A DNA stretch of 64,000 nt. Origin: Avibacterium avium. GTDB taxonomy: Bacteria; Pseudomonadota; Gammaproteobacteria; Enterobacterales; Pasteurellaceae. The notes under the pieces are model-generated. The model worked only from the letters and a program-made list of their open reading frames with translations, did no database searches and was not told the origin of the DNA. The stretch's first letter is position 1, and every line of letters begins with the position of its first letter. Of the stretch, positions 17,422-28,773 are shown piece after piece. Where the stretch lies: the NCBI RefSeq assembly GCF_900454535.1, contig NZ_UGSP01000001.1:228501-292500 (forward strand), written 5' to 3'. The position numbers and the translations under genes were made by a program.

Positions 17422-17497
17422 TGGCTCCTCCTGCTGGACTTGAACCAGCGACATATGGATTAACAGTCCACCGTTCTACCGACTGAACTAAGGAGGA
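17422..17497 (-). tRNA. tRNA-Asn (anticodon GTT)
   Basis: 76 bases with CCA. Acceptor TCCTCCT pairs with AGGAGGA; the anticodon loop contains GTT between GGACT and ATCCA-side stems. It is co-transcribed with tRNA-Phe, four bases upstream. Confidence 0.95.
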
Positions 17498-17501
17498 ATA
17501 G

Positions 17502-17577
17502 TGGTGCCTCGAGGCGGAATCGAACCACCGACACGGGGATTTTCAATCCCCTGCTCTACCGACTGAGCTATCGAGGC
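17502..17577 (-). tRNA. tRNA-Phe (anticodon GAA)
   Basis: 76 bases with CCA. Acceptor GCCTCGA pairs with TCGAGGC; anticodon stem GGGGA / TCCCC holds GAA. It is first in the Phe-Asn pair behind a good promoter. Confidence 0.95.
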
Positions 17578-17595
17578 AACGCATCAGTGGTGCGT

Positions 17596-17624
17596 ATTAA
17601 ACGATTTTTAGCGTCTTAAGTCAA
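17596..17624 (-). promoter_or_regulatory. Promoter of the tRNA-Phe/Asn pair
   Basis: On the minus strand TTGACT, 17-bp spacer, TTTAAT, with transcription expected to start about ten bases before tRNA-Phe. Sigma-70 type. Confidence 0.7.
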
Positions 17625-17733
17625 TCATTAATTTTAACTTTTTTACGTTTTTTTGTTTGTTTGAATATTTAACAAGCGAAACGCATAGAAATACAGCAAA
17701 AATCGCATAAAAAATCAAAACCACTTTTAATTT

Positions 17734-18810
17734 TTATCGTCTAACACGATAACTTTTTTGTGCCTTATCCACCTTAATTAAATAATTTCTTGCTTGTGAA
17801 GATGGGTGTGCCGTGGTCAAAATTCGGTACACTTGCTCAGGATATAAGCGGTTGATTTGTTCAATCGCCATATCTTTATCTTCGTGGAACACGCGCAACA
17901 CCGCACCTGCCCCGCTGTTATACGCAGAAATCATCGCAAAACGTTTAGACGTTGGATTGGTGATGCCATCTAAATATTTATTTTGTAATAGCCATAAATA
18001 CGATGCACCTGCATCAATATTTTTTTCAGGATCAAATAAATAGCTTTTTGACGGCTGACCAGCGCGCCCTTTCATTTGGAACACATCACGTCCAGCAGTA
18101 CGCGGCACCACTTGCATTAAGCCGATAGCATTAGCATAGCTAATCGCATAAGGGTTGAAACTAGATTCCGTTTGCATAATACCTAAAATCAAGCTTTCAT
18201 CAAGGTTATAGCGTCTAGCTGCACGGCGCACCATTGGTAGGTATTTTTGCGCACGCACGGCAACGTGGTTAGCAATCATTGGGATCACCACAAACTGCAC
18301 CATTCTGCCGTTACTTAAACGGCGTGTTTGCAATTTATTTTGTAGAAGATAATCAGCAAAATTACCTGCAATAAACTCGTTGGTAATTTGTTGTCCCAAA
18401 TTATCCACTACCTGCCCAACAAGGAATGGGCGAGAGCTTATCGGCACATCACCTGAAGCAAATAAATCGATACCGTTGGCATCGGATCCCATTAATAGCG
18501 TATGCACAATAGAATTATGCAGACGATTAAGATCTTGCTGAGTTTCTACGGTGATCGTACCTTCATCAAAGCTAACGTGGCTGCGAGTGTAAAAACTGTC
18601 GGTGTATTTCACATAGTCTTTACGGCTTGCCACTAATAATTCATTTACGCCCCAAATTTGATCGATATTATGGGAAAATTGCCCTGTTAAAATATCTAAC
18701 CCGCGCGTATCTTTGCTAAACGCCTCATCATTATAGACACGCTTATGGCTTGAGCCACCACAGGCAAATAAAAAGGGAATGATTAATGCAATAACATATT
18801 TTTTCATCAT
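17734..18810 (-). CDS. mltC: MltC, membrane-bound lytic murein transglycosylase C
   Basis: Outer-membrane lipoprotein that cleaves peptidoglycan glycan strands. 358 residues. The signal peptide ends in the lipobox LFAC (Cys17). An N-terminal MltC-specific domain is followed by a C-terminal SLT domain: catalytic Glu in [13 protein letters not shown], then AIGLMQVVP and the AYNSGAGAV box. Start and yggX stop overlap (TAATG). Order mutY-yggX-mltC matches other gamma-proteobacteria. An alternative start one codon later (ATGATG) cannot be excluded. Confidence 0.96.
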   Translation of the reverse strand: MMKKYVIALIIPFLFACGGSSHKRVYNDEAFSKDTRGLDILTGQFSHNIDQIWGVNELLVASRKDYVKYTDSFYTRSHVSFDEGTITVETQQDLNRLHNSIVHTLLMGSDANGIDLFASGDVPISSRPFLVGQVVDNLGQQITNEFIAGNFADYLLQNKLQTRRLSNGRMVQFVVIPMIANHVAVRAQKYLPMVRRAARRYNLDESLILGIMQTESSFNPYAISYANAIGLMQVVPRTAGRDVFQMKGRAGQPSKSYLFDPEKNIDAGASYLWLLQNKYLDGITNPTSKRFAMISAYNSGAGAVLRVFHEDKDMAIEQINRLYPEQVYRILTTAHPSSQARNYLIKVDKAQKSYRVRR

Positions 18811-19085
18811 TATTTTTCTTCTGGTGGAACGTAGCCTTCAATATGAACATCTTTACCTTCAAATAAGAAATTCACCATTTCTTGTTCTAATAATTGGCGA
18901 TGTTCGGCATTCATCATATTTAATTTTTTCTCATTAACGAGCATTGTTTGTTTTTTCATCCACTCGCCCCAAGCCTGTTTGCTGATATTATCAAAAATAC
19001 GTTTGCCTAATTCGCCTGGGTAAAGTTGAAAATCTAGCCCGTCCGCCTCTTGTTTTAAATAGGCACAAAATACCGTTCTTGCCAT
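18810..19085 (-). CDS. yggX: YggX, Fe(II)-trafficking / oxidative-damage protection protein
   Basis: Small cytosolic protein that helps iron handling and protects iron-sulfur proteins. 91 residues, as in the family ([20 protein letters not shown]). It has the conserved Cys7 and the motif [20 protein letters not shown]. The start overlaps the mutY stop by one base and the stop overlaps the mltC start, giving a tight three-gene unit. Pairing with MutY fits a joint role in handling oxidative damage. Confidence 0.96.
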   Translation of the reverse strand: MARTVFCAYLKQEADGLDFQLYPGELGKRIFDNISKQAWGEWMKKQTMLVNEKKLNMMNAEHRQLLEQEMVNFLFEGKDVHIEGYVPPEEK

Positions 19086-20203
19086 TATTCTTTTCCTTTT
19101 GCTAACTGTAATAAAAGATTTTTGACTGGCGTTGCCAGTCCAATTTGATCAGGATTTTGCGGATCATACCAATATTTGACCGCACTTTGTATAGAAGATT
19201 CATACTTGCCGTGATTTTCACCCACCTTTTTCCAATCAGAGCGATTAGCGTCCTCGCCGTGATATTCCTGCTTCACATAAATCGGGTGAATCATTAAGTG
19301 AAAATGGCTAAAGGTATGGCGAAAAGCTGGCCATTCCTGATAAAAATCCACGTTTTGACGCGCCAAATAAGCCAATAAATCCTGCTTGCTGTCAAATTGT
19401 GGAAAACAATACAAACCGCCCCACAAGCCCGCATTTTCACGCTGTTCTAATGCCACCTTGCCTTGTCGCTGCCAAATCAAGAAATAACTTTGTCGCTCGG
19501 GTAAGGTTTTCTTTGGCTTCTTCGCAGGATAATCTTGCCAATTTTGTTGTAAATTTGCACCGCACTTTGCAGATAACGGACAAAGCGCACATTTCGGTTT
19601 CGTGCGTGTACACACCATCGCGCCAATATCCATCATCGCTTGATTAAAATCTGCCACACGCTGTGTTGGCGTTACTTCAGCACTTAACTGCCAAAGCTGG
19701 TTTTCCACTTTTTTCTCGCCCGCCCAGCCTTCAACCGTAAAATAACGGGACAGCACACGTTTCACGTTGCCATCTAAAATAGGATAAGGGGCATTTAAGC
19801 AAGAAGACAGAATTGCCCCCGCCGTGCTTCGACCAATGCCTTTTAACGCCTGTACTTGCTCAAATTCAGTGGGGAAATTGCCCTGATACTGATCGCGAAT
19901 GATTTGTGCCGATTGGTGCAAATTTCTTGCCCGTGCATAATAGCCCAAGCCCGTCCACAAATGCAGCACTTCATCAAGGGGCGCATCGGCAAGATCAATG
20001 ATGGTAGGAAACCGTTGCATAAAGCGTTCAAAATAAGGAATCACCGTGGCAACTTGAGTTTGTTGTAACATTACCTCGGACAGCCAAACGCCATAAAGGG
20101 TTTTATTTTGCTGCCAAGGTAAGTGTTTGCGTCCAAATTGATCGTACCAGCTAAGTACAGCACTAGCAAAAAGATCATCTGGGGAAGATTGAGCTTGTAA
20201 CAT
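19085..20203 (-). CDS. mutY: MutY, adenine DNA glycosylase
   Basis: Removes adenine mispaired with 8-oxoguanine. 372 residues. Catalytic Glu43 lies in [11 protein letters not shown]; the helix-hairpin-helix is [10 protein letters not shown]; catalytic Asp144 lies in ILDGNVKRV. The 4Fe-4S cluster cysteines are Cys198, 205, 208 and 214 (C-x6-C-x2-C-x5-C). A C-terminal NUDIX-like domain for 8-oxoG recognition follows ([25 protein letters not shown]). It is the first gene of mutY-yggX-mltC and diverges from trmB across 185 bases. Confidence 0.97.
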   Translation of the reverse strand: MLQAQSSPDDLFASAVLSWYDQFGRKHLPWQQNKTLYGVWLSEVMLQQTQVATVIPYFERFMQRFPTIIDLADAPLDEVLHLWTGLGYYARARNLHQSAQIIRDQYQGNFPTEFEQVQALKGIGRSTAGAILSSCLNAPYPILDGNVKRVLSRYFTVEGWAGEKKVENQLWQLSAEVTPTQRVADFNQAMMDIGAMVCTRTKPKCALCPLSAKCGANLQQNWQDYPAKKPKKTLPERQSYFLIWQRQGKVALEQRENAGLWGGLYCFPQFDSKQDLLAYLARQNVDFYQEWPAFRHTFSHFHLMIHPIYVKQEYHGEDANRSDWKKVGENHGKYESSIQSAVKYWYDPQNPDQIGLATPVKNLLLQLAKGKE

Positions 20204-20388
20204 AAATCCAAGGTTTCAATAAAAGTATAAGTGTATCACAGAGAGAAATTGAACAAAATGTACAAAAAAAATCACCGCACTTTTACCTTTTCCCTTGCGT
20301 GATGGAGAGCGAACCCATAGAATAGCCGTTCAATATCATTTCGTGCATTTTATCAACAATAAAATGTATTTTAGCAGTAAGATTTTCA

Positions 20389-21141
20389 ATGACAGAACAA
20401 CAAACCAGCTTTGCGGATCAAAAACGTAAAACCGTTGAAACCGCTGAATTTACTGCAGACGGACGCTACAAACGTAAAGTGCGTAGTTTCGTGTTGCGTA
20501 CAGGGCGATTAAGCGATTTTCAGCGTAATATGATGAATGAATATTGGCCGATTTATGGCTTATCACATCAAACAGAACCTTTTGATTTTAAAAAGATTTA
20601 TGGCAACGACAAGCCTGTTATTTTAGAAATTGGTTTTGGAATGGGAAAATCCCTAGTGGAAATGGCGGAGCAAAATCCAGATAAAAACTATCTAGGAATT
20701 GAAGTGCATACCCCCGGTGTGGGTGCGTGCATTGCTTATGCTGTGGAAAAGAAAGTAAAAAATCTACGCGTTATCTGCCACGATGCGACAGAAATTTTAC
20801 GCGATTGCATTGCCGATGGCAGCCTTGCTGGCTTACAGCTTTTTTTCCCCGATCCTTGGCATAAAGCGAAGCATCATAAACGCCGCATTGTACAGCCGCA
20901 TTTTGTGCAAACTGTCTGCCAAAAGCTCGCTAACCACGGCTTTATTCATATGGCAACAGATTGGGAAAATTATGCGGAACAAATGTTAGACGTATTGCAA
21001 AACAATCCACAGTTACGCAATACTTCCGCCACAAAGGACTATATTCCACGTCCTGAAAGCCGCCCTCTGACCAAGTTTGAACAGCGCGGTCATCGCTTGG
21101 GACACGGTGTATGGGATTTATATTTTATTAAAACTGAATAA
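20389..21141 (+). CDS. trmB: TrmB, tRNA (guanine-N7-)-methyltransferase
   Basis: Methylates G46 in the variable loop of tRNAs using S-adenosylmethionine. 250 residues. The SAM-binding motif I is [16 protein letters not shown], followed by [15 protein letters not shown], and the catalytic/substrate block [15 protein letters not shown] is intact. The first 45 residues are charged and variable, as usual. It is divergent from mutY and followed 29 bases later by yggL. The gap before it (20204-20388) carries an uptake signal near 20275 and presumably both promoters. Confidence 0.97.
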   Translation: MTEQQTSFADQKRKTVETAEFTADGRYKRKVRSFVLRTGRLSDFQRNMMNEYWPIYGLSHQTEPFDFKKIYGNDKPVILEIGFGMGKSLVEMAEQNPDKNYLGIEVHTPGVGACIAYAVEKKVKNLRVICHDATEILRDCIADGSLAGLQLFFPDPWHKAKHHKRRIVQPHFVQTVCQKLANHGFIHMATDWENYAEQMLDVLQNNPQLRNTSATKDYIPRPESRPLTKFEQRGHRLGHGVWDLYFIKTE

Positions 21142-21170
21142 TATCAGCCTAGAAACACGAGGAGAAAACG

Positions 21171-21509
21171 ATGGCTATTCAACGTAACAGAAGACAACGC
21201 AAAAAAATGCACCTTGCAGAATTCCAAGAATTAGGCTTTTTAGTAAACTGGCAATTCGCAGAAAATACTCCGATTGATAAGATTGATGAAATTGTAGATC
21301 GTTTTATCAATGAAGTCATTCGTCCAAATGGCTTAGCTTATGAAGGTAGCGGTTATTTACATTGGGAAGGTTTAGTCTGCTTAGAAGAAATCGGAAAATG
21401 TGATGAAAGCCACCGCGAACTAGTAAAAAACTGGTTAGAAAGCAATGGATTACAACAAATTGAAATCAGCCAACTGTTTGATATTTGGTGGGAATATCCT
21501 GCAAAATAA
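21171..21509 (+). CDS. yggL: YggL family (DUF469) protein
   Basis: 112-residue cytosolic protein with the family signature: RRQRKKMHLAEFQELGF near the N-terminus and PNGLAYEGSGYLHWEGLV in the middle. YggL-type proteins are reported to associate with the 50S ribosomal subunit; the precise role is unsettled. A GAGGAG-like site precedes the start (ACGAGGAGAAA). It is probably co-transcribed with trmB and ends at a strong terminator. Confidence 0.92.
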   Translation: MAIQRNRRQRKKMHLAEFQELGFLVNWQFAENTPIDKIDEIVDRFINEVIRPNGLAYEGSGYLHWEGLVCLEEIGKCDESHRELVKNWLESNGLQQIEISQLFDIWWEYPAK

Positions 21510-21536
21510 TCTGTCGGTAGCACTATATAAATGATT

Positions 21537-21562
21537 AAAATCCTGCAACAGCAGGATTTTTT
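21537..21562 (+). terminator. Terminator after yggL
   Basis: AAATCCTGC / GCAGGATTT with an AACA loop and a T-run directly behind. Confidence 0.88.
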
Positions 21563-21689
21563 ATACGCCTTATTTTAAGGCTAACACCGACTAAGTGCGG
21601 TGATTTTTTCCAACTTTTTCATTCAAAAATCCAAGCAAAACAAAAGGGCATCTTTGATCTGCCCCCAAAAAGTTAGACTATATTCTAAT

Positions 21690-22484
21690 TTAATTCAAGG
21701 ACTGAGTTCTGTATTCCACAGGGCTTAGTCCTTTGAGCTTCACTTGAATACGCTCATTATTGTAGTAATGAATGTACTCGTGAATCACTTTTTCAAGCTG
21801 TTCAAAGGTTTCAAACCGCTTGCCAAAGTAACATTCCGTCTTCAATCGCCCGAAAAAGCTTTCCATCGCACCATTATCAAGGCAATTGCCTTTTCTCGAC
21901 ATACTTTGCGTAATACCGTGTTTTTTCAATATCTCCCGATAACCCATCATTTGATACTGCCACCCTTGGTCGGAATGCAGTATCGGTTTTCCCCCCGCTA
22001 ATCGGTTCACCGCCTGGGTCAACATTCTGGTTATCTGCTCAAAATTCGGACTTCTCGCCACATCATAAGCAATAATTTCGTTATTAAACAAGTCTTTAAT
22101 TGGTGATAAATACACTTTGCCTTCCGCACATTTGAACTCGGTGATATCCGTTACCCACTTCTCATTCGGCATCGTTGCCGTAAAATCCCGTTGCAACAGA
22201 TTATCGGCAATGTGTCCCACTTTGCCTTGGTAAGAACGATATTTTTTCTGCTTACTTTTTCCTTTTAACCCCAAACGTTGCATTATCGCTTGCACCCTTT
22301 TGTGGTTAATAATTAAGTATTTCCTTAATTCCAAGGTAATTCGACGATAACCATAATTTTCGTCATTTTTGCGATAAATTTCCTCTATTTTCTGTGAAAT
22401 CGCTACATTTTTATCCGACTTTGGCTTGAGATGATAAAAGAACGAACTGCGTGCCAATCCGATTAGCCTGAGTAACAATTCCAA
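21690..22484 (-). CDS. IS3-family transposase OrfB (DDE catalytic part)
   Basis: Retroviral-type integrase core. Catalytic residues lie in WVTDITEF (first Asp), [10 protein letters not shown] (second Asp) and [12 protein letters not shown] (Glu). The frame is open upstream of the TTG at 22484, through [19 protein letters not shown], and continues into the end of orfA. A -1 ribosomal shift near the A-rich run at about 22525 (GCAGAAAAAGCC) would therefore give the OrfAB transposase, as in other IS3 elements. The start shown is only the first possible start codon. The C-terminus ends with the usual [16 protein letters not shown]. Confidence 0.9.
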   Translation of the reverse strand: MELLLRLIGLARSSFFYHLKPKSDKNVAISQKIEEIYRKNDENYGYRRITLELRKYLIINHKRVQAIMQRLGLKGKSKQKKYRSYQGKVGHIADNLLQRDFTATMPNEKWVTDITEFKCAEGKVYLSPIKDLFNNEIIAYDVARSPNFEQITRMLTQAVNRLAGGKPILHSDQGWQYQMMGYREILKKHGITQSMSRKGNCLDNGAMESFFGRLKTECYFGKRFETFEQLEKVIHEYIHYYNNERIQVKLKGLSPVEYRTQSLN

Positions 22485-22507
22485 CGGGAAACGCGAGCGT
22501 AAGGCAT

Positions 22508-23017
22508 TTACGATGGCGGCTTTTTCTGCATTTTTTGTTGGTTGAGTTCCTGCAACTTTTTTAGCATTGCATTCTCCGCTTCTAATTCCAAAATTCGGTA
22601 ACGCAAGCGTTCTTCTTCTGTTTTGGGCGTTGGTGGCATTTTAGGTGAGTTGAGTTTCATACTTGGACGACCTTTAGGTTTGAGTAATAACCCATCTATA
22701 CCTTGTTTTTCAAAGCGTTGCAACCATTGGCTAATTATCCCTGAACTGGGGATATCAAAGCGAAAGCAGGCGGCTTCAGCGGAGCACTGGCCTTTTTTGA
22801 TAGCTTGAATAACCTTTAATTTAAACTCAACAGAATAATATCGTTTTTTACCTAACACAGCTAATCCATTGATTCCATTATGATTAAATTTCGCAATCCA
22901 ACGTGTTAACGTTCTTTGAGGAAGCTGAAAATACTGGCGAGTAAGCGAACGGTTTTTTCCATTTTGATGATAAAAGTCGAGCACTTGTTGTTTGAAATGT
23001 TGAGTATATTTAGTCAT
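22508..23017 (-). CDS. IS3-family transposase OrfA (DNA-binding part)
   Basis: 169 residues with two helix-turn-helix modules: [22 protein letters not shown] at the N-terminus, and [23 protein letters not shown] in the middle. A C-terminal leucine-zipper-like segment ([18 protein letters not shown]) for dimerisation follows. This is the IS150-type OrfA layout. It ends just after the likely frameshift region and recognises the terminal inverted repeats when fused to OrfB. Confidence 0.9.
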   Translation of the reverse strand: MTKYTQHFKQQVLDFYHQNGKNRSLTRQYFQLPQRTLTRWIAKFNHNGINGLAVLGKKRYYSVEFKLKVIQAIKKGQCSAEAACFRFDIPSSGIISQWLQRFEKQGIDGLLLKPKGRPSMKLNSPKMPPTPKTEEERLRYRILELEAENAMLKKLQELNQQKMQKKPPS

Positions 23018-23079
23018 AAAAAATCTGCACCTTAATCAGTTGGTTGTTTAGTCCAACTTTTGGGGTGCAGATCACTTTC

Positions 23080-23086
23080 GATGCCC
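23080..23086 (-). terminator. tuf operon terminator, split by the IS
   Basis: GATGCCC here and GGGCATC at 21646-21652 are the two arms of one hairpin. With the IS removed, the minus strand reads GGGCATC, GAAA, GATGCCC and TTTTG, a standard rho-independent terminator for tuf. The arms are now 1.4 kb apart. Confidence 0.8.
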
Positions 23087-23121
23087 TCTCTTAACTTTCT
23101 AGTGCTACCTAGCAATCATCA

Positions 23122-24342
<1,221 letters not shown>

Positions 24343-24409
24343 TCAAAATACCACATTAACCAATTGAATTAAGTTTAAACTATTAATAAGAGAAAGGTGA
24401 AGTTAAGGC

Positions 24410-24485
24410 TGGTGCTGATAGGCGGATTTGAACCGCCGACCTCACCCTTACCAAGGGTGCGCTCTACCAACTGAGCTATATCAGC
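24410..24485 (-). tRNA. tRNA-Thr (anticodon GGT)
   Basis: 76 bases with CCA. Acceptor GCTGATA pairs with TATCAGC; anticodon stem CACCC / GGGTG holds GGT. It is the last tRNA before tuf, equivalent to E. coli thrT. Confidence 0.95.
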
Positions 24486-24489
24486 GCTT

Positions 24490-24564
<75 letters not shown>

Positions 24565-24605
24565 AGTCCTAAATTCATCTGTCCCATCAGAATTCATCTA
24601 AAAAA

Positions 24606-24690
24606 TGGTGGAGGGAGAAGGATTCGAACCTTCGAAGGCTGAGCCGGCAGATTTACAGTCTGCTCCCTTTGGCCGCTCGGGAATCCCTCC
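24606..24690 (-). tRNA. tRNA-Tyr (anticodon GTA)
   Basis: 85 bases with a long variable arm and CCA. Acceptor GGAGGGA pairs with TCCCTCC; anticodon GTA lies in CAGACTGTAAATCTG. Equivalent to E. coli tyrU. Confidence 0.95.
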
Positions 24691-24724
24691 GCACTAAATG
24701 AATGAACTTGACTACGATTGGTTA

Positions 24725-24800
<76 letters not shown>

Positions 24801-24820
24801 GTCGTAAGCAAGTGAGGCGT

Positions 24821-24848
24821 ATTATAGGGAAATTTTTATCACTGACAA
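24821..24848 (-). promoter_or_regulatory. Promoter of the tRNA-tuf operon
   Basis: Minus strand: TTGTCA, 16-bp spacer, TATAAT, followed by ACGCCTC, a GC-rich discriminator typical of stringently controlled stable-RNA promoters. A- and T-tracts directly upstream (24849-24880) look like an UP element. Confidence 0.8.
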
Positions 24849-25014
24849 GGTTTTTTTTGAAAAAAAATAGATTTTTTTTATTGTTCGGCTATTTATCAGT
24901 CAAAATGCACAAAATTTATAAAAAAAGTGCCAATTTATTCTAAATTTCACTAATCATAAGCAAATTTATAGGGTATATTTCTATTCAACATTCTATAAAT
25001 ATGAAGACAACATT

Positions 25015-25968
25015 GTGGCATTTTCTGATTCAACTTTATTAAATGAGCAATTAACGCCCTTTCTTTCTTTTGATCGCCAGCAATGGGCAGAATTACGCAA
25101 ATCCGTTCCATTAAAACTCACCGAACAAGATCTCAAGCCTTTGCTAGGGATTAACGAAGATCTGTCATTAGATGAAGTTAGCACTATTTATCTGCCGTTG
25201 GCGCGTTTAATTAACTACTATATTGAAGAAAATCTGCGCCGTCAGACTGTTTTAACCCGTTTTCTTGGTGGGGATAAACAAAGAACCCCTTATATTATCA
25301 GCATTGCAGGCAGTGTTGCGGTGGGGAAAAGTACTTCCGCGCGGATTTTGCAATCACTCTTATCTAACTGGCCACAAGTGCGTAAAGTGGATCTCATCAC
25401 CACCGATGGCTTTTTATATCCTTTAGAAAAACTCAAAAAAGATAACCTGTTACAAAAGAAAGGCTTTCCTGTTTCTTATGATACGCAACGCCTGATCCAT
25501 TTCTTGGCTGATATAAAATCAGGCAAACGCAATGTGAGTGCGCCGATTTATTCTCATTTAACTTACGATATTGTGCCTGATCAGTTTGATTATGTTGATC
25601 AGCCCGACATTCTTATTTTAGAAGGATTGAATGTACTACAACGAGGAAATAGCAATACAAATCAAGTCTTTGTTTCTGATTTTGTCGATTTTTCTATTTA
25701 TGTTGATGCGGAAGAAAGCCTATTAAAAGAATGGTACATTCGCCGTTTTCTTAAATTTCGCCAAAGTGCCTTTAATAATCCTGATTCTTACTTTAAACAC
25801 TATGCTAGCCTTTCCGAGCAAGAAGCCGTTGCCACAGCGAGCAAAATTTGGGAAGACATCAACGGCAAAAACCTGCGAGAAAATATTCTGCCGACCCGTG
25901 AACGCGCCAATTTAATTTTAACTAAGGGCGCAAATCACGCGGTGGAAAAGGTTAAATTAAAGCGCTAA
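25015..25968 (+). CDS. coaA: CoaA, type I pantothenate kinase
   Basis: Phosphorylates pantothenate, the committed step of coenzyme A synthesis. 317 residues (316 in E. coli). Walker A is [15 protein letters not shown] (about residue 100), followed by [11 protein letters not shown] and the substrate block [13 protein letters not shown]. The start is a GTG (GTGGCATTTTCTG), which is the only in-frame start giving the family N-terminus. The feedback-regulated enzyme sits alone; coaD, two steps later in the pathway, is elsewhere in this window (53939). Confidence 0.97.
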   Translation: MAFSDSTLLNEQLTPFLSFDRQQWAELRKSVPLKLTEQDLKPLLGINEDLSLDEVSTIYLPLARLINYYIEENLRRQTVLTRFLGGDKQRTPYIISIAGSVAVGKSTSARILQSLLSNWPQVRKVDLITTDGFLYPLEKLKKDNLLQKKGFPVSYDTQRLIHFLADIKSGKRNVSAPIYSHLTYDIVPDQFDYVDQPDILILEGLNVLQRGNSNTNQVFVSDFVDFSIYVDAEESLLKEWYIRRFLKFRQSAFNNPDSYFKHYASLSEQEAVATASKIWEDINGKNLRENILPTRERANLILTKGANHAVEKVKLKR

Positions 25969-26002
25969 AACACAAAATTCCTAAAAAAATCACCTCTCTT
26001 TT

Positions 26003-26033
26003 AATCCATCTATTCTAACTAGATGGATTTTTT
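26003..26033 (+). terminator. Terminator after coaA
   Basis: AATCCATCTA / TAGATGGATT with a 7-base loop followed by a T-run. The following 130 bases before pepE are AT-rich; I see no certain promoter. Confidence 0.85.
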
Positions 26034-26163
26034 GTGATATTGCTCAAAAAAACTGCCTTTTTATTGTAAATTTCATTCTCTTTTCCTGATCTAACAACGC
26101 ATAATACTCATAAAGAGTAATCATTCCTTACTCTTATGCATTATATTCAACAAGGAGGCAAGA

Positions 26164-26883
26164 ATGAAAAATATGCTTTTAATGAGCGGTTCTAAATACC
26201 AAAATACGGGTTATCTCGTGCATTGTATGCCGTGGCTGAAAAGCTTTCTTTCTACATACAAAGGAAAAACTATTGGATTTGTACCTTATGCAGGTGTGAG
26301 CCGTAGTTATGATGAGTATGAAACGCTGGTGCAACAAGCCTTGGCAGAGCTAGAAATGGACGTGGTTTCTGTCCATCGTGGCAAGCGTCATTTAGATATT
26401 ATTGAGCAAGCTGATGTGGTCGCCATTGGCGGTGGTAACACATTCTGCCTAATCAATGGATTGTATGAACACCATTTATTAGACGCCATTCGTCAAAAAG
26501 TGCAACAAGGCACGCCTTATTTTGGCTGGAGCGCCGGGGCAAATGTGGCAGGCAAAACCATTATGACCACCAATGATATGCCAATTCTTTATCCGCCTTC
26601 CTTTGACGCCTTAAATCTTTTCCCACATCAAATTAATCCACACTTTATTTCTGGCAAAATTGCAGGGCATAACGGTGAAAGCCGTGAAGAACGCTTGGCG
26701 GAATTTTTGATTGTCAATCCTGAATCGCACGTTTACGCCTTACCTGAAGGTACGGCATTACAGATTCAAGGCAATCAAGCCAAAGTGCTGGATATTAGCG
26801 AAGCACAGCAAAGTGCGGTGCTAAAATTCAGCAAAAATGGACAATGCGAACGCTATGCAAGCGATGTTACCTTTGATTACTAA
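26164..26883 (+). CDS. pepE: PepE, alpha-aspartyl dipeptidase
   Basis: Serine peptidase of family S51 that hydrolyses dipeptides with N-terminal aspartate. 239 residues. The nucleophile elbow [10 protein letters not shown] places Ser123; the IGGGNTFCL turn at about 88-96 is also typical, and a His lies in the NPHFISG segment. AAGGAGG precedes the start. It is followed 11 bases later by the dicarboxylate carrier gene, so peptide-derived aspartate or its products may be exchanged by that carrier. Confidence 0.95.
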   Translation: MKNMLLMSGSKYQNTGYLVHCMPWLKSFLSTYKGKTIGFVPYAGVSRSYDEYETLVQQALAELEMDVVSVHRGKRHLDIIEQADVVAIGGGNTFCLINGLYEHHLLDAIRQKVQQGTPYFGWSAGANVAGKTIMTTNDMPILYPPSFDALNLFPHQINPHFISGKIAGHNGESREERLAEFLIVNPESHVYALPEGTALQIQGNQAKVLDISEAQQSAVLKFSKNGQCERYASDVTFDY

Positions 26884-26894
26884 GGAGAAGAAAA

Positions 26895-28187
26895 ATGCTT
26901 GAACTTAAATCTTTTGTAGCGATTTTGGGCGTTATCGCTGCGGTTTATTTACTGGTAAAAAAATATGAAACGCGCACCGTATTAATTGGCTTGGGGTTGA
27001 TGATGTCCCTGCTCACTCTAAACCCAATGGGCGCATTCGACGCTTTTGCAAAATCAATGACCAGCGGCGGCTTGATTATGGCGATCTGTTCTAGTATGGG
27101 TTTTGCTTATGTAATGAAATACACAAAATGCGACACCCATCTGGTGCATTTAATGACGAAGCCGCTTTCAGGACTCAGATTTTTCTTAATCCCTTTTGCC
27201 ACGGTGATCACCTTCTTTATTAATATCGCGATCCCTTCTGCGGCTGGTTGTGCCGCTGCAGTTGGCGCAACTTTAATCCCCGTGCTAAAAAGTGCTGGCG
27301 TACGCCCAGCCACCGCGGGGGCTGCGATTTTGGCAGGAACGTTCGGCTCAATGATGAGTCCGGGCTCTTCTCATTCTGCAATGATCGCGGAAATGTCCAA
27401 CTTAACCATTACGCAAGTGAACTTATCTCACGCGCCTTACACAATGATCGCAGGAGCGATTGCGGCAGTTTCACTGACCTTGGTTGCATTAATGTTGAAA
27501 GATTACGGTGAAGAACACCGTCAAGCCTATTTAGCTGAAGCGAAAGAAGCGGAACAATCTTTCCAAAAATCGAACCTCCTTTTTGCCATTGCGCCTTTAT
27601 TACCGTTGGTGATTTTGGTGATCGGCGGTACGTCTTTACAAGAAATCCCTGCGCTGGCGTGGACAAAAATGGGCGTGCCACAAGCAATGTTAATTGGTGC
27701 AATTTACGCCATTATCGTCACCCGAGTTTCCCCAGCGAAAATTACCGAAGAATTCTTTAACGGAATGGGCAGCGCTTATGCAAACGTGCTAGGTATCATT
27801 ATTTCCGCCAGCGTTTTTGTGGCAGGATTAAAATCCACCGGCGCCATTGACAGTGCGATTGAGTTCCTTAAACATTCCAACGAATTCGTACGCTGGGGCG
27901 CAACCATCGGGCCATTCTTAATGGGCTTGCTCACCGGTTCTGGCGATGCGGCAGCCATTGCTTTCAACACGGCGGTAACACCACACGCGGTAGAATTAGG
28001 CTATACCCACTTAAATCTTGGTATGGCAGCGGCTATCGCAGGGGCTATCGGACGCACCGCTTCCCCTATTGCTGGCGTAACCATTGTATGCGCTGGCCTA
28101 GCAATGGTTAGCCCAGTGGAAATTGTCAAACGTACTGGCTTAGGAATGGTGCTTGCGGTGTTATTCTTAGCATTATTTATGCTCTAA
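26895..28187 (+). CDS. DcuC-family anaerobic C4-dicarboxylate carrier
   Basis: 430-residue inner-membrane protein with about 12 hydrophobic segments. The C4-dicarboxylate anaerobic carrier pattern includes SAAGCAAAVGATLIPVLKSAG, GTFGSMMSPGSSHSAMIAE and GSGDAAAIAFN. DcuC proteins export succinate and exchange dicarboxylates during fermentation. TAAGGAG precedes the start. It pairs with pepE in one unit, an arrangement that would couple aspartyl-peptide use to dicarboxylate exchange. DcuC versus DcuD assignment is not possible by eye. Confidence 0.88.
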   Translation: MLELKSFVAILGVIAAVYLLVKKYETRTVLIGLGLMMSLLTLNPMGAFDAFAKSMTSGGLIMAICSSMGFAYVMKYTKCDTHLVHLMTKPLSGLRFFLIPFATVITFFINIAIPSAAGCAAAVGATLIPVLKSAGVRPATAGAAILAGTFGSMMSPGSSHSAMIAEMSNLTITQVNLSHAPYTMIAGAIAAVSLTLVALMLKDYGEEHRQAYLAEAKEAEQSFQKSNLLFAIAPLLPLVILVIGGTSLQEIPALAWTKMGVPQAMLIGAIYAIIVTRVSPAKITEEFFNGMGSAYANVLGIIISASVFVAGLKSTGAIDSAIEFLKHSNEFVRWGATIGPFLMGLLTGSGDAAAIAFNTAVTPHAVELGYTHLNLGMAAAIAGAIGRTASPIAGVTIVCAGLAMVSPVEIVKRTGLGMVLAVLFLALFML

Positions 28188-28208
28188 CTAAGCAGGCATA
28201 ATAAATAA

Positions 28209-28247
28209 AAGTGCGGTGAAAAAATTCAACAAATTTTCACCGCACTT
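28209..28247. terminator. Uptake-signal hairpin after the DcuC-family gene
   Basis: AAGTGCGGTGAAAA / TTTTCACCGCACTT, a 14-bp stem with an 11-base loop; paired uptake signals serving as a terminator, in either direction. Confidence 0.8.
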
Positions 28248-28307
28248 CTGTATTTTACTGATAATAAAGGTTTTCCCTAGTTTTCCTTTGCTCAGTGAGT
28301 AATGACA

Positions 28308-28664
28308 TTAAAAGAATAAGATCCCGCCCCAGGTTAGCGCAACGATAATCAACGTGACAAACACGGCGGCTGAGCCTTGATCTTTCGCGCGTCCTGAAAG
28401 TTCGTGATGTTCCGTGCCAATGCGATCCACCACGGCTTCAACCGCGCTGTTGAGCAATTCTACTGCTAACACCAACAACACTGAACCAATCATTAAGATT
28501 AATTCGATTTTGTCGTCAGCCAAGAAAAACGCCAAAGGGATTAAAATGCACGCACAAAATACTTCGTGGCGAAAGGCGGTTTCGTTTTTGAAAGCACTTT
28601 TTAAGCCTTGCATTGAATAGCCTGTGGATTTGATTAAATGGGTCAAGCCCGTTGTTTTTTCCAA
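28308..28664 (-). CDS. dgkA: DgkA, diacylglycerol kinase
   Basis: Small trimeric inner-membrane kinase that recycles diacylglycerol to phosphatidic acid. 118 residues with an amphipathic N-terminal helix and three membrane segments. The signature ELLNSAVEAVVDRIG contains the catalytic Glu and metal-binding residues. It lies 110 bases downstream of relA on the same strand, with an uptake signal in the gap. Confidence 0.95.
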   Translation of the reverse strand: MEKTTGLTHLIKSTGYSMQGLKSAFKNETAFRHEVFCACILIPLAFFLADDKIELILMIGSVLLVLAVELLNSAVEAVVDRIGTEHHELSGRAKDQGSAAVFVTLIIVALTWGGILFF

Positions 28665-28773
28665 TTTTCTTTCCTTATTAACTTATTGAATGGGATAACT
28701 CAATTTTTCGCTTTAATCGCAACAAAATTACACGAAAAACCACCGCACTTATTTTTGCTTATAACCGCTTTTC

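Larger units (their letters stand above)
21655..23074. mobile_element. IS3-family insertion sequence (IS150-like), 1420 bp
   Basis: Ends are imperfect inverted repeats starting TGATCTGC (left TGATCTGCCCCCAAAAAG; right TGATCTGCACCCCAAAAG read inwards). The element is flanked by a 3-bp duplication CTT (21652-21654 and 23075-23077). It encodes orfA and orfB in overlapping frames on the minus strand. The insertion split the terminator of the tuf operon. Both ORFs look intact, so the copy may be active. Confidence 0.9.
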
